Of a stretch of 64,000 bases of DNA, positions 22,185 to 35,562 are shown one piece after another; the stretch's first letter is position 1, and every line of letters begins with the position of its first letter. Source of the stretch: Mesorhabditis belari. Its lineage: Eukaryota > Nematoda > Chromadorea > Rhabditida > Rhabditidae. The notes under the pieces were generated by a model. The model saw only the letters and a program-made list of their open reading frames with translations. It ran no database searches and was not told where the DNA came from. The stretch covers positions 3,081,880-3,145,879 of the forward strand of contig CAUEEP010000759.1 of the NCBI GenBank assembly GCA_958450365.1, in the 5' to 3' direction. A program made the position numbers and the translations under genes.

Positions 22185-23744
22185 ATGTCAGCCCGTCCAT
22201 CCCGATTTTCCGTTTTGAAGATCGAAGGAGACTCCGAGGATGAAGCAAAATCTTCAACGGTAAGTTCTTTGTTTGTTTCTTATAAAAAATCTTCTTTAGA
22301 GCAAGGGCAAGCAAATACACGGAGGATTTATCGTTCATGCCAAAGAGAAAAAGCAACGACAACCGAAGAAAAAGGCAACGGAAATGGTTTGTTGTGATTA
22401 CTTACTAGGGAAAGGCACCAGGTCAAGGTGGCCTTTTAATACGAGGGCTTTATAGAATTGGCTATACTGATTCTGAATATGCTTTTACTTTTTCCAAAGG
22501 AGCTTTGTAGCGCGAAATATCTAGCATCTAGCATCAAAGTTTGGGCCGATTTTCGGAGTCCTTATAAGCTTTTTCTCTCTTTCTTCAATAGAGAGCTAGT
22601 GGCGCAGTGGATAGTGTGCTCGCCTCCAGAATTTTTTGCCCGGGTTCGAGTGCGCACCCGGTATATTCTTTTTGCTTTTATTCAACGAAAAGTGAAAAAG
22701 CTTTACAAGACTCCGAAAATAGGTCTAAACTTTGATGCCGGATATCTCGTGTTACAGAGCTCCTTTGGAAAAAGTAAAAGCATATTCAGAATCAGCATAG
22801 CCGATTCTATAGAGTCTCGTGGCTCTCGTATTAAAAGACCAACTTGACCTGGTGCCTTTCCCTAGTTAGTTGCTATGATAATATTTCCTTTAGAAAGATG
22901 CTTTTCCTGAAGAGCCAAGCCAGACCGAGGATTTGCCGGACATGGGAACGGATGTTTGTTTGATACTTCAGTGTTTAACAAATGTTACTTTCAGGACTTG
23001 ACACAAGCAATCGAAGAAAGTCTCAAATTCATGGAGGATGACAAGAAGAGCAAAGAAGTAAAAAGATTAATTTATATTGTAAACCATTTTTTGTTTAGGA
23101 GCTGAATGAAGCAATCGCGCAAAGTCTCAAGTCATTGAAACCTCAACAGGTCTAGAAACTTATTTTATTTTGCAAACTTGGTTTTTAGTCAGCTGCTGGA
23201 GCTCCGCTTTATGGAATGGTCGCTGAACAGGACCCACTTGATGTAAGTTTTTGATAGTTTAACTTAAAGAAATGATTTTAAGACGATTCTTCAAAAATCA
23301 ACGGGTTCAAACCAAGTCTTCATCGGCCTTCTGCAAGATCAAATCAAGAAGTTGACCAATGAACTCGGAATCGAACGGGAAAAGGTTTTGCGGGTGGGAA
23401 TTCGTATCATTTTTGAAAGCTAAGATTTATGTTGTTAAAGTTATCTGTTTAGGCTTCACATGGCGAGCAAAAGTACAAGGAACGTTATTTGAAGCTTCTT
23501 AGTCTCCTGCAGGATGCTGAATGTAAGTTCTTTTGTTTCGAATCGAAGATTATTTGCGTTTTTAGTAAAAGAAGCCGTCGAAAAGGCCAATGAACTCGCT
23601 AAACGTGATCAAATAATCGAAGAGCAAGCCAGTCAGCTGAAGGTAAAAATTTCGCGAGCTCATTTAGTGAAAAGTTTGATCTTTTAGGAACAGCAAGATG
23701 TGCTCGAGAAGTTGCGAAGTCAAATTCGACCTCCCACTCAATAA
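22185..23744 (+). CDS. GKAP1-like protein with UIM-like helices
   Basis: Ten exons (22185-22259, 22300-22386, 22894-22953, 22995-23057, 23099-23149, 23189-23242, 23283-23393, 23453-23522, 23566-23642, 23688-23744) join to 234 aa. The N-terminus SRFSVLKIEGDSEDE and the following KGK / Lys-rich block match the start of vertebrate GKAP1 (cGMP-dependent kinase anchoring protein). The C-terminus, KYKERYLKLLSLLQDAEL and the coiled coil after it, matches the GKAP1 tail. In the middle, DLTQAIEESL (about residues 75-84) and ELNEAIAQSL (about 96-105) read like ubiquitin-interacting motifs. The second intron has been enlarged by a 461-bp foldback element. The protein is shorter than human GKAP1 (about 366 aa). 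The anchoring role in nematodes is inference. Confidence 0.75.
22405..22865 (+). mobile_element. Foldback element with tRNA-like centre, copy 1 (TTA duplication)
   Basis: The ends CTAGGGAAAGGCACCAGGTCAAG and the complement CCTTTCCCTAG are flanked by TTA on both sides, as for PIF/Harbinger-type elements. The two arms of about 190 bp are imperfect inverted repeats. The centre is not palindromic and holds a tRNA-like unit. The element lies in an intron of the GKAP1-like gene, same strand. Copy 2 is at 45593-46052, inverted. Confidence 0.8.
22594..22675 (+). tRNA. tRNA-Trp-like Pol III unit inside the foldback
   Basis: A box TGGCGCAGTGG at 22600-22610, loop CTCCAGA at 22624-22630 (anticodon CCA as in tRNA-Trp), B box GGTTCGAGTGC at 22643-22653, and a TTTTT terminator at 22669-22673. 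The anticodon stem does not pair and the T arm has extra bases, so it is not a working tRNA, but the internal promoter is intact. Confidence 0.55.
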
Positions 23745-23839
23745 ATTGAAATTTTGTGGGCACGAGTAGTCAATTCTTTATCGGGTAAATATTTATTTTG
23801 TGTTTTTGCTATTTTACGCTCAATATTTCTATCTTCTTA

Positions 23840-24203
23840 CTAGGGAAAGGCAAGCACTTGCCGTGACCTTTTTGAAACGAGACCATCTTATAGAATCGGC
23901 CGCACGGAGTTCGAATCTGCTTGTAGTTTTTGCCCTTAAGGTCTGGAACGTAATATATCTGACTTACGAGTTTTGATTGCATCTGTGATCTCTATTTTTC
24001 TGTGAATAAAATCTTTTTAATAATTAAAGGCAACTTTTTTGTAGCAGGCGTGGAGGCGTCAAATAGACATCAAAAATGCAACCAAACTAAGCTACCTTGC
24101 GTTAGGCCTCGAGGGCAAAAACTAAAAGCTTTGAACTCAGCTTGGGCGATTCTATAAGATGGGTTTGATCTCGTTCCAAAAGCCAGCGCTTGCCCTTCCC
24201 TAG
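23840..24203. mobile_element. Diverged foldback of the same family (TTA duplication)
   Basis: The ends CTAGGGAAAGGCAAG...CTTGCCCTTCCCTAG are flanked by TTA. Subterminal ATCTTATAGAATCGGCC and its complement continue the arms. The centre differs from copies 1 and 2; a B-box-like GAGTTCGAATCTG is present in the left arm. It lies 96 bp after the GKAP1-like stop codon. Confidence 0.7.
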
Positions 24204-24455
24204 TTAGTTGCCAATAAGGAGATTATATTTCTAGAGATTTTAACTAGAAGACATTAAAATTTTTTGGACGATTGTGAGGATGGCACACTCTAACGAAGAT
24301 TACTCTAGTGGTCGCTTTTGTACCTTGGAGAAATCTAGAGTTTTATCTACACAAATAAGTTTGCAATGGATTATCACAATGCGGTACAACACAAATAAGT
24401 CATTCAATGTGTGAGAAGTTGACTAACTCACGTCTAACTAAAAATATAGACACAA

Positions 24456-25975
24456 TCACGAGTCGGCTAATGGTAGACACAGCGTTTTCCTCACAAGATT
24501 GTCGGCAATTTGGTTAAACTTGACCCGATCCTCGCGCCACATTTTTGCTGAAATTTATGTTATAAAAAAGCAGAAAAAACCATATGTAATGATTTCTCCA
24601 TTTCCTCATAGACCAAACCAACCCGCGTTGACGTTGGCCGCCGATTCATCATTTGGTTCTATAAAAATTTGCAGCGGTGCAATAAAAAGTTTGCTAACCT
24701 GCCAACATGCTAACTACGGAGAGAAGAATTTTCTCAACACTTTGAACAGGTGACCAACGCTCACTACTTGTTTCGTATCTAAAAACAACAAATAAAAATA
24801 TTAATTTAAAACCGTCAACCCAGTCGGATCGTCCCCGGGTGCATGAAGAATCGAGATGCAAACACGACCGTCACGATAAATGTTTGGATGGAAGAGATCA
24901 CAGGTGAACCTAAAACACAGAATTTACAGCAATAGAAGGCAATAGAGATTGAGCCCGAGCAATAAAAACCAATATTTACCTCATCTTCGGTGGACTCAGT
25001 GGGTAATCTTGTGGGAAAGAAATCCGGGCTGGGAATACCTAAATAAGTTCAGATATAGAGCGTGTTCAAAAAATAGTCAGTTCAGCTCGATTTTCTCAGA
25101 ATTTCTAGTGGCTCCTGGGGGTTGTTGTGGTGCCAAAGGGAATATTTTGGGCGGGCAAATTTTTTTCTATTTCTTCACTTTTTCCTGATTTCGTGATCCA
25201 ATACACGAAATTTCTGAGCCACCACCATGAGATTCTTGTCATACTATTAAAACTTTGTACTAGCATCGTGGTGTCATATTCGAGTTAATATATAAACTAA
25301 GATTTTTAGCCAAACACTTTATTCATCTACATTATATGATGATCTGTCGTACATAGGAGATTTTCAATTCGCCTTTTTAAAGAAGTGCCCGGTTTTTCCA
25401 AAGAAACGCTGATCAATAAAGTGTATGGTTAAAATTTGTAATTATCCCAATAATGCTCATTATGAACCACAATGCCAGTAAAAAGTTTTAATTTTATGGC
25501 AAAAGTCCCATGGTGATGGTGACCATGGTGGCTCTGAAATTTCATGTATTTGGGAGTCATGAAACTGGAAAAAGTGAAAAAAAATCAAAAATTTGCCCGC
25601 CTAAAATATTCATTTTGGCATCACAACAACCCCCAGGAGCCACTAGAAACTCTGAGAAAATCGAGCTGAACTGACTTTTTTTTGGAACACCCTGTAGAAT
25701 TTTGAGGATCTAAAAGATTTGTGCACTAGAGTCCGACGTGTATAAATTTCAAAACCAATAACTCTTACTCCATTGGCAAAACACGTGTCCTCTGGTCCGG
25801 TGATCAAACACTCCCATTCAAAGAAGTTTTCCTCGTCAACTGGCGCTGCTAATATTCCATCTGGAGGGTGCAATGTCAGCTCTAAATTTGACATTTGATT
25901 AATTTAATTACTATTAATCCAATAATTTTTACCTCGATATTCTGTCATCAACCTTTTCAGAGCATATCCGGCCAT
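24456..25975 (-). CDS. ubc-14: Ubiquitin-conjugating enzyme E2, UBE2G2 type
   Basis: Seven exons (25933-25975, 25769-25881, 24980-25038, 24820-24909, 24699-24778, 24623-24658, 24456-24547) give 170 aa. The start [20 protein letters not shown], the motif ENFFEWE, the [20 protein letters not shown] active-site region with the catalytic Cys, and the acidic loop typical of UBE2G1/G2 enzymes all match human UBE2G2. That enzyme works with the gp78/HRD1 ligases in ER-associated degradation. The tail runs [14 protein letters not shown], a few residues longer than the human one. Intron 2 (730 bp) holds a 637-bp transposon. The gene lies 293 bp downstream of gpi-1 on the same strand, and a TTCAG precedes the ATG by 13 bases, so it may be the third gene of an operon. 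Confidence 0.93.
25058..25694. mobile_element. TA-flanked element in ubc-14 intron 2
   Basis: The ends GAGCGTGTTCAAAAAATAGT and the complement of CAGGGTGTTCCAAAAAAAAG are flanked by TA. Inverted arms of about 130 bp include GGCTCCTGGGGGTTGTTGTG. The centre has no transposase ORF. CAGGGTGTTCC ends are of the Tc1/mariner type. Confidence 0.75.
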
Positions 25976-26099
25976 TTGCTCGTTGTACCTGAACGTTTGC
26001 AATGATTTACGTGAAACTACTAGGAAGAATGCTCATCAGTAGATTATTACAAAACTTTAAATAGACAGATGTATAGCAAATAACATCTGAATGCGTATT

Positions 26100-26125
26100 T
26101 TGCAAAAAATAATACAGATTTATTC
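26100..26125 (-). terminator. gpi-1 polyadenylation signal
   Basis: On the minus strand GGGAATAAATCTG lies about 150 bases past the gpi-1 stop and about 130 before the ubc-14 ATG. That spacing fits a nematode operon junction. Confidence 0.5.
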
Positions 26126-26268
26126 CCAATCACAGCAAGTGTACGAAGCACTAGAATACACGGAAAACGACAAAATGTGAAAATGCAGACTAGAAGTGAC
26201 TAATACAAGCGAAAGCATTTGACCTGTTTATCTATTGGCAGTGGCCCTAACCTAATCCCGGATTGTGC

Positions 26269-28789
<2,521 letters not shown>

Positions 28790-28856
28790 CTCTAAATCAA
28801 CCACTATATGCTTTATTCTATTCTAATTACAAAAAACACAAAAAGCAAAACAACAA
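28790..28856 (-). promoter_or_regulatory. CMC1-gpi-1 intercistronic region
   Basis: These 67 bp hold AGAATAAAGC (poly(A) signal of the upstream gene) followed by a T-rich stretch and GATTTAG (splice acceptor for gpi-1). This is the usual arrangement of a nematode operon with SL2-type trans-splicing. Seen in sequence; the SL type is inferred. Confidence 0.7.
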
Positions 28857-29357
28857 TCAAGATGTTTCCCCATCTTGTTTCCTTTTCCAAGCTCGGTATT
28901 CTTCCAGTTTCCGCTGTTTTTCGGTCATTCCTGTACGCCTTACTTCGGATCGCTCCGACAAATAGTCATTTGTGACTTGTGCTCGATAAGCAGGATCTTG
29001 AAATTTCTCCAATTTGCACACATTGAACTCTTCAAGTGCATCCTGACAACCTCTCAAACCAACGGCGGATCCCTTTTGTCTCAAACAATTTACCAGTTGT
29101 AGATATAATGGGTGGCATTCCACTCGTTCAACTTGTTCATTCATCCTCCGCGGTATGATCACATCGGCTTCAATTTTTCTCAAACTTCGATCATTCGGAT
29201 CCCCAATTCCATGTGGGCCTTGTGATGCTCGACCGGGTAGAATCGTCTTGTGCACTTTGTATTTCTTGCCAGTCTCCGGGTCTGTGTAAATCTCCCCTTG
29301 TCGAAGTGTGTGCAAATCGTCAGTGATCAATAACTCGTCCTCTTTTGAATTGGACAT
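28857..29357 (-). CDS. CMC1: COX assembly mitochondrial protein (twin Cx9C)
   Basis: The 166-aa product resembles CMC1, an intermembrane-space factor for cytochrome c oxidase assembly. The twin Cx9C pair is complete: C81-x9-C91 and C104-x9-C114, the fold imported and oxidised by Mia40. The flanks match the family (DPNDRSLRKIEADVIIPRRM before; DPAYRAQVTNDYLSERSEVR after). The single-exon frame opens upstream to an ATG at 29429 with a hydrophobic stretch, but TATTCTTTCAG ends nine bases before the ATG at 29355-29357. I take that as the trans-splice acceptor and the second ATG as the true start, because a signal-peptide-like leader would not suit this family. It heads the operon with gpi-1. Confidence 0.85.
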   Translation of the reverse strand: MSNSKEDELLITDDLHTLRQGEIYTDPETGKKYKVHKTILPGRASQGPHGIGDPNDRSLRKIEADVIIPRRMNEQVERVECHPLYLQLVNCLRQKGSAVGLRGCQDALEEFNVCKLEKFQDPAYRAQVTNDYLSERSEVRRTGMTEKQRKLEEYRAWKRKQDGETS

Positions 29358-29491
29358 CGATTCGGCTGAAAGAATACACGTTACAAGAAGCAAAAAAGGT
29401 ACAGAATAAAGAAAGAGAAAAGAATTCACTAAACAAGCTCAATTCATGACTAAACGACGACTTCCTCAACTCGAAACTCCAGCAATCAATG

Positions 29492-29893
29492 AATATAGAC
29501 TTGCTTATCGATATTATCGATAGAAACGGCATGCTCATGTTTGACTGTTCAGATCTGTTTTTAGAACAGCTACCAATCTGAAAAGTTTCATTGGAAAGTC
29601 AAGAATATCAGCTTTTGATTGCTATTTTCTACGTAGCGACTTTTAGCTAAGCAGTAGCAGAGTAGCAGAGTAAGCACCTCATAAACCTTATCGATATTCG
29701 AGTATCGACAAGTATTGATAAGCTTTTTAAGGCACTCACCTATGAGAATTTGCCATGTGTGAGATAGCAATCAAAAGCTGACATTCTAGGCTTTTCAATG
29801 AAACAATTTGCAGATTGATAGCTGTTTTAGAAAGCGAGATTTGAACGGTCAAACATGAGCTTGCCGATCATATCGATAAGCAAGTCTAAATGA
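29492..29893. mobile_element. Foldback element upstream of CMC1
   Basis: TAGACTTGCTTATCGATAT near 29497 is the complement of ATATCGATAAGCAAGTCTA ending near 29890. The inverted arms of about 130 bp include CAGCTTTTGATTGCTA. The centre (29630-29755) contains GTAGCAGAGTAGCAGAGTA repeats. 29900-30800 otherwise has only a small unassigned minus ORF (29956-30171). Confidence 0.65.
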
Positions 29894-30505
29894 GTGAGGC
29901 AAAAATAAGCTGGTTAAATATCTCTAAATGCCATGACGAAAAGATATCCAGCTTATTATTGATGTAGTAATTTTTGGCAAAGCTCCATCTTTTTGAAAGA
30001 CCGCCATTTTCGTTTTGCACGCAAGCCGCTGCGGGAGTTCCCGCGCTTGTCGATTCTTCGATTTGGGTTCGTGCCCGCTTTTAACGCGCTAACATATTTT
30101 TCCTTGCCAAATTGTTGATAAATAGCAACAATTTCTTCATTTATCGATTCTTTTGCACGATATGATATCATTTTTGGATAATTTTTTCATTTCACCTCTC
30201 ATTTGCCTCTAGAGCTATTGTTTTCCTAGCATTTTTGCGCAATAACGAGCTTTAGTTGTCTAGAAATTGGCAGTGAGTGTTCTTTTCGACAAGTTACTTG
30301 CGTAATCTTACCTAAGCATCTTTTGTTATCATTTACTAGGTGCTTAGACATGAAACTTAGCTGTTAATGATTGCTCATGGCTGAAATTACCTCCTTAATT
30401 GTCATCCAGATGTTTTCATAGCTCCGTCAGCCCTTATTCTTTTCCAATTTTACTTCTTTTTTCTATTTCGGTATTATGGGCTTGAGAGGGGCACTTTTTT
30501 TTGCT

Positions 30506-30585
30506 TATTGGACATTTGATAACCAAACACTTATTTACCTTTATTAACCAAACACTTTGCACTAATGTCGGTTATCAAATGTCTG
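30506..30585. repeat. Short hairpin
   Basis: GGACATTTGATAACCAAACA pairs with GTCGGTTATCAAATGTCTGG around AACCAAACACTT direct repeats. It lies 220 bp before hrp-2. Confidence 0.5.
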
Positions 30586-30805
30586 GAAATCTGGTAATTG
30601 TGGAAATGATGATATGATATGATAAAAAGGGACAATTTTCCGTTAATAATTTGCTTTAAAAATAATCAGTTTTCTTGATCAGCGTCATCAAGGAAAAATG
30701 GTGAAAAAAAAGTGGCCCGCCCCCAAAGCCCATAGTATCTCTATTTCTTTCTCATTCTTTAACTTATTCAATCTTCTTTTTAGAACAAATTTGGAGGACC
30801 ACAAT

Positions 30806-33596
30806 ATGGCAGACGTTGAAATGGATACACCATTGGTCGACGCCAAGAAAGATGACCAGCCGAATGAAGAGCAACCGAAAGAAGAGCAACCATCCGAATC
30901 AGTTGCTAATGCTAATGCTGACACAAATGCGGTGAGTGGTCTTTGTGTATTTTGATCTAATTTATTAGTGATAAGTAGTGGAAAGTTTTAGGCTTTAAGG
31001 AAATTGCTGGTAGATTTGAACATCCAAGTATCAATTACAGCTATTGTTTAATCACTTTTTCTTTTTAGAATGTCACATCAACGGCTGGTGAGGATCCACA
31101 ATACGTCGAGAATGAAACATACAAATCACTGAGGGAGCAACAAGTGAATGCACCGGTCGCCACTGCATTGATGAAACTCTACGAAGAAACCAGCATGGAA
31201 GCAAGCGATGTAGACGAGAAAGCCATCGAAGTTCTTCGCTCATTTGCCAACGATCAAGCATGCTACATAGTTGATGAATTACGAGTAAGGATGGCTTAGC
31301 TTAAACATTGTGTAAAGTTTTTAGAAATCAAAGCTCTTCGGTGTGCAGAATCGATCACAATACTTGATGTCGGTGATGAGGAACTTTCGTGATCGTGTAC
31401 GGAACTACGGAGCGTCTACCGTGATGAGCTCACCAATTGTTGCTGGCCCGGATCCGGAGAAGATGAAAGAAATTCTCGACCGAACTGGATACAGTTTGGA
31501 AGTTACTGTTGGTCAGCGCAAATATGGAGGACCACCACCTGAATGGGAAGGCCCGGCTACTGGTCCAACTGGAAGCGGCTTTGAGGTAATTTGTTTGATG
31601 CCGTTTGTTAAACGATTTTCTATAGGTATACATTGGTCACATTCCGCACGATGTCTACGAAGATGTTTTGATTCCAATTTTCGAGGAAGTCGGCAAAATT
31701 TGGGATCTCCGACTCATGATGGATCCATTGTCAGGCAAAAACCGTGGTTATGCCTTCTTGACCTACTGCGAGAAGGAGTTTGCCAAGAACGCCGCAAAGA
31801 AGGTATACATTGTGTGAATCATTTGTTATAAGCTCCCAGTTACTGTTTTCATGTGAGAAAAATGGGAGTTTATAACTTCTAGTTTGATTTCATACATTTT
31901 GACCTGCCTGGGACACATTGTTATTCATATTTCCTTTTGAAAAAGACCTCATTGTGCACTTGGCGTTACTCTTTTGCTACTGTTTTTCATGCTGCGCGTA
32001 GTCTTGTCAAATACACCGTTCGATCTTTTCCTCAAAATCCTGCGGAGTGTTTTTGAAATAAAAACAAAATGCGAACGTGTGTGCTTTTAGTTTGATGGCT
32101 TCGAAATTGCATCGGGAAAAAACTTGAAATGCAACGTTTCCGTGGCCAACATGCGTTTATTCATTGGCAACATACCCAAGTCAAAATCCAGAGAGGAAAT
32201 TCTTGATGAACTTAAAAGTCATGCAGGTAAAAATTTGACCGGTTCGGGTCTCGAATCGGTGTAAAACTTGTCACAATGCACGTATTCATTGTTCTGTTTT
32301 AGATGGCGTTGAAGATGTCATAATCTACACAAACCCGGATGCTCCCGAAAAAGTGAAGAACCGTGGATTCTGCTTTGTTGACTTCGTTGACCACAAATCG
32401 GCTTCTGATGCCAAACGAAAGTTCACTCAAGGAAAGAACAAAGCTGTAAACATTTATTTGGGTACACTCTTAATTTGTCATTTAGACCAAACCGTTCAAC
32501 ATTGGTGAATTGGTTGTTGACTGGGCTGAACAACAAGAGGAACCCGACGAGGAGGCGATGGGCAAAGTAAAAGTGGTCTACGTCAGAAACTTGAAAGAAG
32601 TAAACTTTTGCTTGTAGCAATTTTCAATTTTAAGCTTTGCAATGGCTCAAAAAATAACATCAATGCTTTAGGCTGTCACTGAAGAAAAGTTGAGAGAAAT
32701 CTTCGGACCATATGGCGAAATCGAAAGGATCAAAAAGATGAAGGACTATGCTTTCATTCACTACAAGGAACGCGATCCAGCCGTCAAAGCAATCGAGGAA
32801 CAGAATGGCAAAGAGTTGGAGGGTGTTGCGATTGAGGTACCATTGTTGTTTTCTGGTAGATTTATTGGATTAAATTTAGGTCTCATTAGCCAAACCCATG
32901 AATGAAAAGAAGAAAACGCGTGGCGGCGGTGGTGGTGGTGGTGGCGGAGGAGGAGGAGGAGGAGGCAACCGCGGACGAAGGTTTGGCCTTGTTTTCTTGT
33001 CAAAAGTAATGACTCTCTTTAGTGGAAACTTTGGTCGCGGGGGTGGTGGGGCAAATAACATGTTCCCCAACCGTGGATTCGACATGTATGGTGGAGGATA
33101 TGATATGGGTGAGTAATTTTATAGTTTCAGAAGTGTATTCCGATTGACAACAATTTTAAGTGTTGACGACTATTTTTAGGCTATGGCGGAGGTGGCGGTA
33201 TGGGCTACGGTGGTGGATATGGAGACTTTGGCGGTGGATATGGAGGCGGCTATGGCGGAGGTTTTGATGGTGGTTATGGAGGAGGACCGGGTTATGGCGG
33301 CTATGGAGGAGTAAGTATTTAATTTGGATTTGGAAAGTTAGACACGACAGCGGATCTGAAATAAATTTTTGTTTTAGGACTTTGGAGGCCCTCGTAGGGG
33401 TGGACGTGGCGGGCAAAGAGGACGCGGTGGACCGATGGGTGGCGGCGGACGAGGCCATGGCGGAGGCGGTGGAGGACGAGGCGGCGGTGGAAGAGGCCGA
33501 GGAAAACGACCTGGTGACTGGAATGGTGGCCCTGCTTCGAAGCGAGACAATGGAGCCCCCGACTTTTCAGCCGATATAAATATGAGCTCTTTTTGA
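30806..33596 (+). CDS. hrp-2: hnRNP Q/R (SYNCRIP) RNA-binding protein
   Basis: Twelve exons (30806-30931, 31069-31284, 31325-31585, 31626-31802, 32091-32226, 32303-32445, 32486-32599, 32672-32836, 32880-32980, 33023-33108, 33180-33310, 33378-33596) give 624 aa. An acidic N-terminus is followed by the SYNCRIP-type N-terminal helical unit (from about residue 43), RRM1 ([20 protein letters not shown]), RRM2 ([24 protein letters not shown]) and RRM3 ([21 protein letters not shown]). A long Gly/RGG tail starts near residue 446 and ends [11 protein letters not shown]. The family acts in splicing and mRNA handling. CTTTTTAG at 30774-30782 precedes the ATG by 23 bases and is a likely SL1 acceptor. 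A polyA-like AATAAAATTC lies at 33890. Confidence 0.96.
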
Positions 33597-35261
33597 GAGG
33601 AGTCTTGATTTATTGTTGTTTTATGTTTTTCATTTTGTCACTCACTAATGTGCTTATTATTTGGCAACTTTTTGTGCCACACCCATTTCTCCCCTTGTTG
33701 AATCCCTTCTTCGTGTCTACCTATGATCTGATCCTCTCAATTTGATCGTGTTGTACCACCCCCATTAGTGCAACAAATCTTTTTACGGATCATCTGCTCT
33801 TTCCAAAGGTCTCGTTTTTGTTTCAAGTCATTATTGTACTTTGAAATGAAATTTTTCTGTTCAATTTGCGGGAATTTTTAATGGTTCTTAAATAAAATTC
33901 TTTACACTAAAGACAACTTATGGATGACGAAAAAGAAAATTGTGTGATGAAATGTGTGCGGATATTTCTCAAATTTTTTCCAGGTTGTGCAACCAAAAAG
34001 TCTTAACTGGCTAGCTTTTGGCAATTTCATTCGCGGTCCCTCAAAAGAAAAATATTTTGTTTTGCACGGTCTTTTCCTCTCCTTTCAAACACCCCTTTTT
34101 CCTACGGTATTCGCAAAATTTCGCCGCTTTCGAAGGCTGTTGCGATTGTGAAAGCGGGTTTTTTTGTTTGTTCGGCTGGCGCCGCTCGTTTTTGCTCGAT
34201 CTCTCGGAATTGATCGATGCGGGTGTGCGAAGCGGTCGCGTGACGGTTTGGCTTCCTCTCTTTCTTCCTTTTTCACTCGTCCCTTCGCGAATGTGCTCAC
34301 CAATGAACCTCGTGACATTGTGCTGATCATCAACTTTTCATTTCAAATCACAATGTTGATCGCGTTTTTCGGTTTTCTCTAGAGGTGATCGAAATGGTTC
34401 TATTGTTGTTGTTGCTGTCGTTGAAAGAGTTCTTTCTGGAAGGCTTTCTGGAAGAGTTCTTTCGGCACAACTTTTCTCGAAATTTTTCTTTTATTGGAAA
34501 CTAAAACGGGAAAAATCGTCAAGAATTCGATTGTTTTTGTTGGTTGAAATCAGTGCTTTAAACGGCTTTAAACGGCTTTAAACAGCTTTAAACAGCTTTA
34601 AATGGTTCTTTCGGGAATTTTCCCCGACTTTTCTTTTAAAATATCGATTTTCGATTTCCTTTTTCGCATTTTTAATCATCATTTCCCCATTTTTCATTTT
34701 TTTTTTTTTCAGTGATCTCATTTGTAACATCGAGCAATTTCTTTTTGCGAAAGCACCATAATCGAGACAAGGTTTGAGTTATCAAAACATTTAGGCTTTT
34801 GTTTTTAATCATTTTTAATCATTTTTAATCATTTTCAATCATTTTTAATCATTATCCTTCTTTCAGAATTTCATGGTCACATCTTTCCACTCAAGCGATT
34901 GAACGAAAGTGAAAGTTAAGATCAAAGAGAAGTGCTTGTTTAACATCTGAAGAGGAATTTGACGAAGGTCAGTAAAAAAGGAAAATGCAAAAAGGGAACA
35001 AAGCTGCGTTCCTAGTGTACCTTTGGTACAAAGCAATAGGAAGTCGAGGGTTTCGAGTTTCCTCGTTGGCTCAGGCTTAGGCGAGTCGAGAGATAGGCTC
35101 GAGTTGATCTAGAGTTCCATCCATCACCTAGCGTTCCATTTGAACAATCGTCAGTCGAGAATTCGAGCGTCAGCCAGCCGGCAATCTGACTGGCTGAGAC
35201 TGGCAATTTGACTGGCTGAGACTGGCTGAGATCCGACCGAAGATAAAAAAGTTTCGGCCAA

Positions 35262-35335
35262 CGCCGGACTCGAACCCGAGACCACTAGTCGACCACTCGC
35301 TTACTGCGCGAGAGCTTTACCAATGAACTGTTCTA
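35262..35335 (-). tRNA. tRNA-like, long variable arm (copy 1)
   Basis: On the minus strand TTCATTGGTAAAGCTC (D arm), stem CTCGC/GCGAG with loop GCAGTAA, an extra segment of about 16 nt, and B box GGTTCGAGTCC. The acceptor stem is weak (mutated compared with copy 2). Confidence 0.45.
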
Positions 35336-35562
35336 GTGTAGCTTTGATACAAAGCAATAGGAAGCCGAGTGTTTCGTGTTTGCTTCTTGGCTCTATTAGA
35401 CGAGTCGCTCTGGCTGGCTCTGGTCGCTCTGGCTGGCTTAGGATCGAGTCGACCTATAGTTCTGTCGTCTGTCGTTCAATCGTGAATCCGATTCGAGTGG
35501 CAGCCTAAGCCTAAGCCAGCTAGATCTCAGCCAGTCTGAGATCGGACTTTCGGAAATAAAAA

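Noticed and set aside
22458..22847. 129-aa frame across the foldback element
   Set aside because: It runs through the inverted arms and the tRNA-like core, and the same frame recurs in copy 2 only because the DNA is the same element.
29956..30171. 71-aa minus ORF with a basic middle
   Set aside because: No family, no clear acceptor before the ATG, and flanked by foldback sequence; too little to call a gene.
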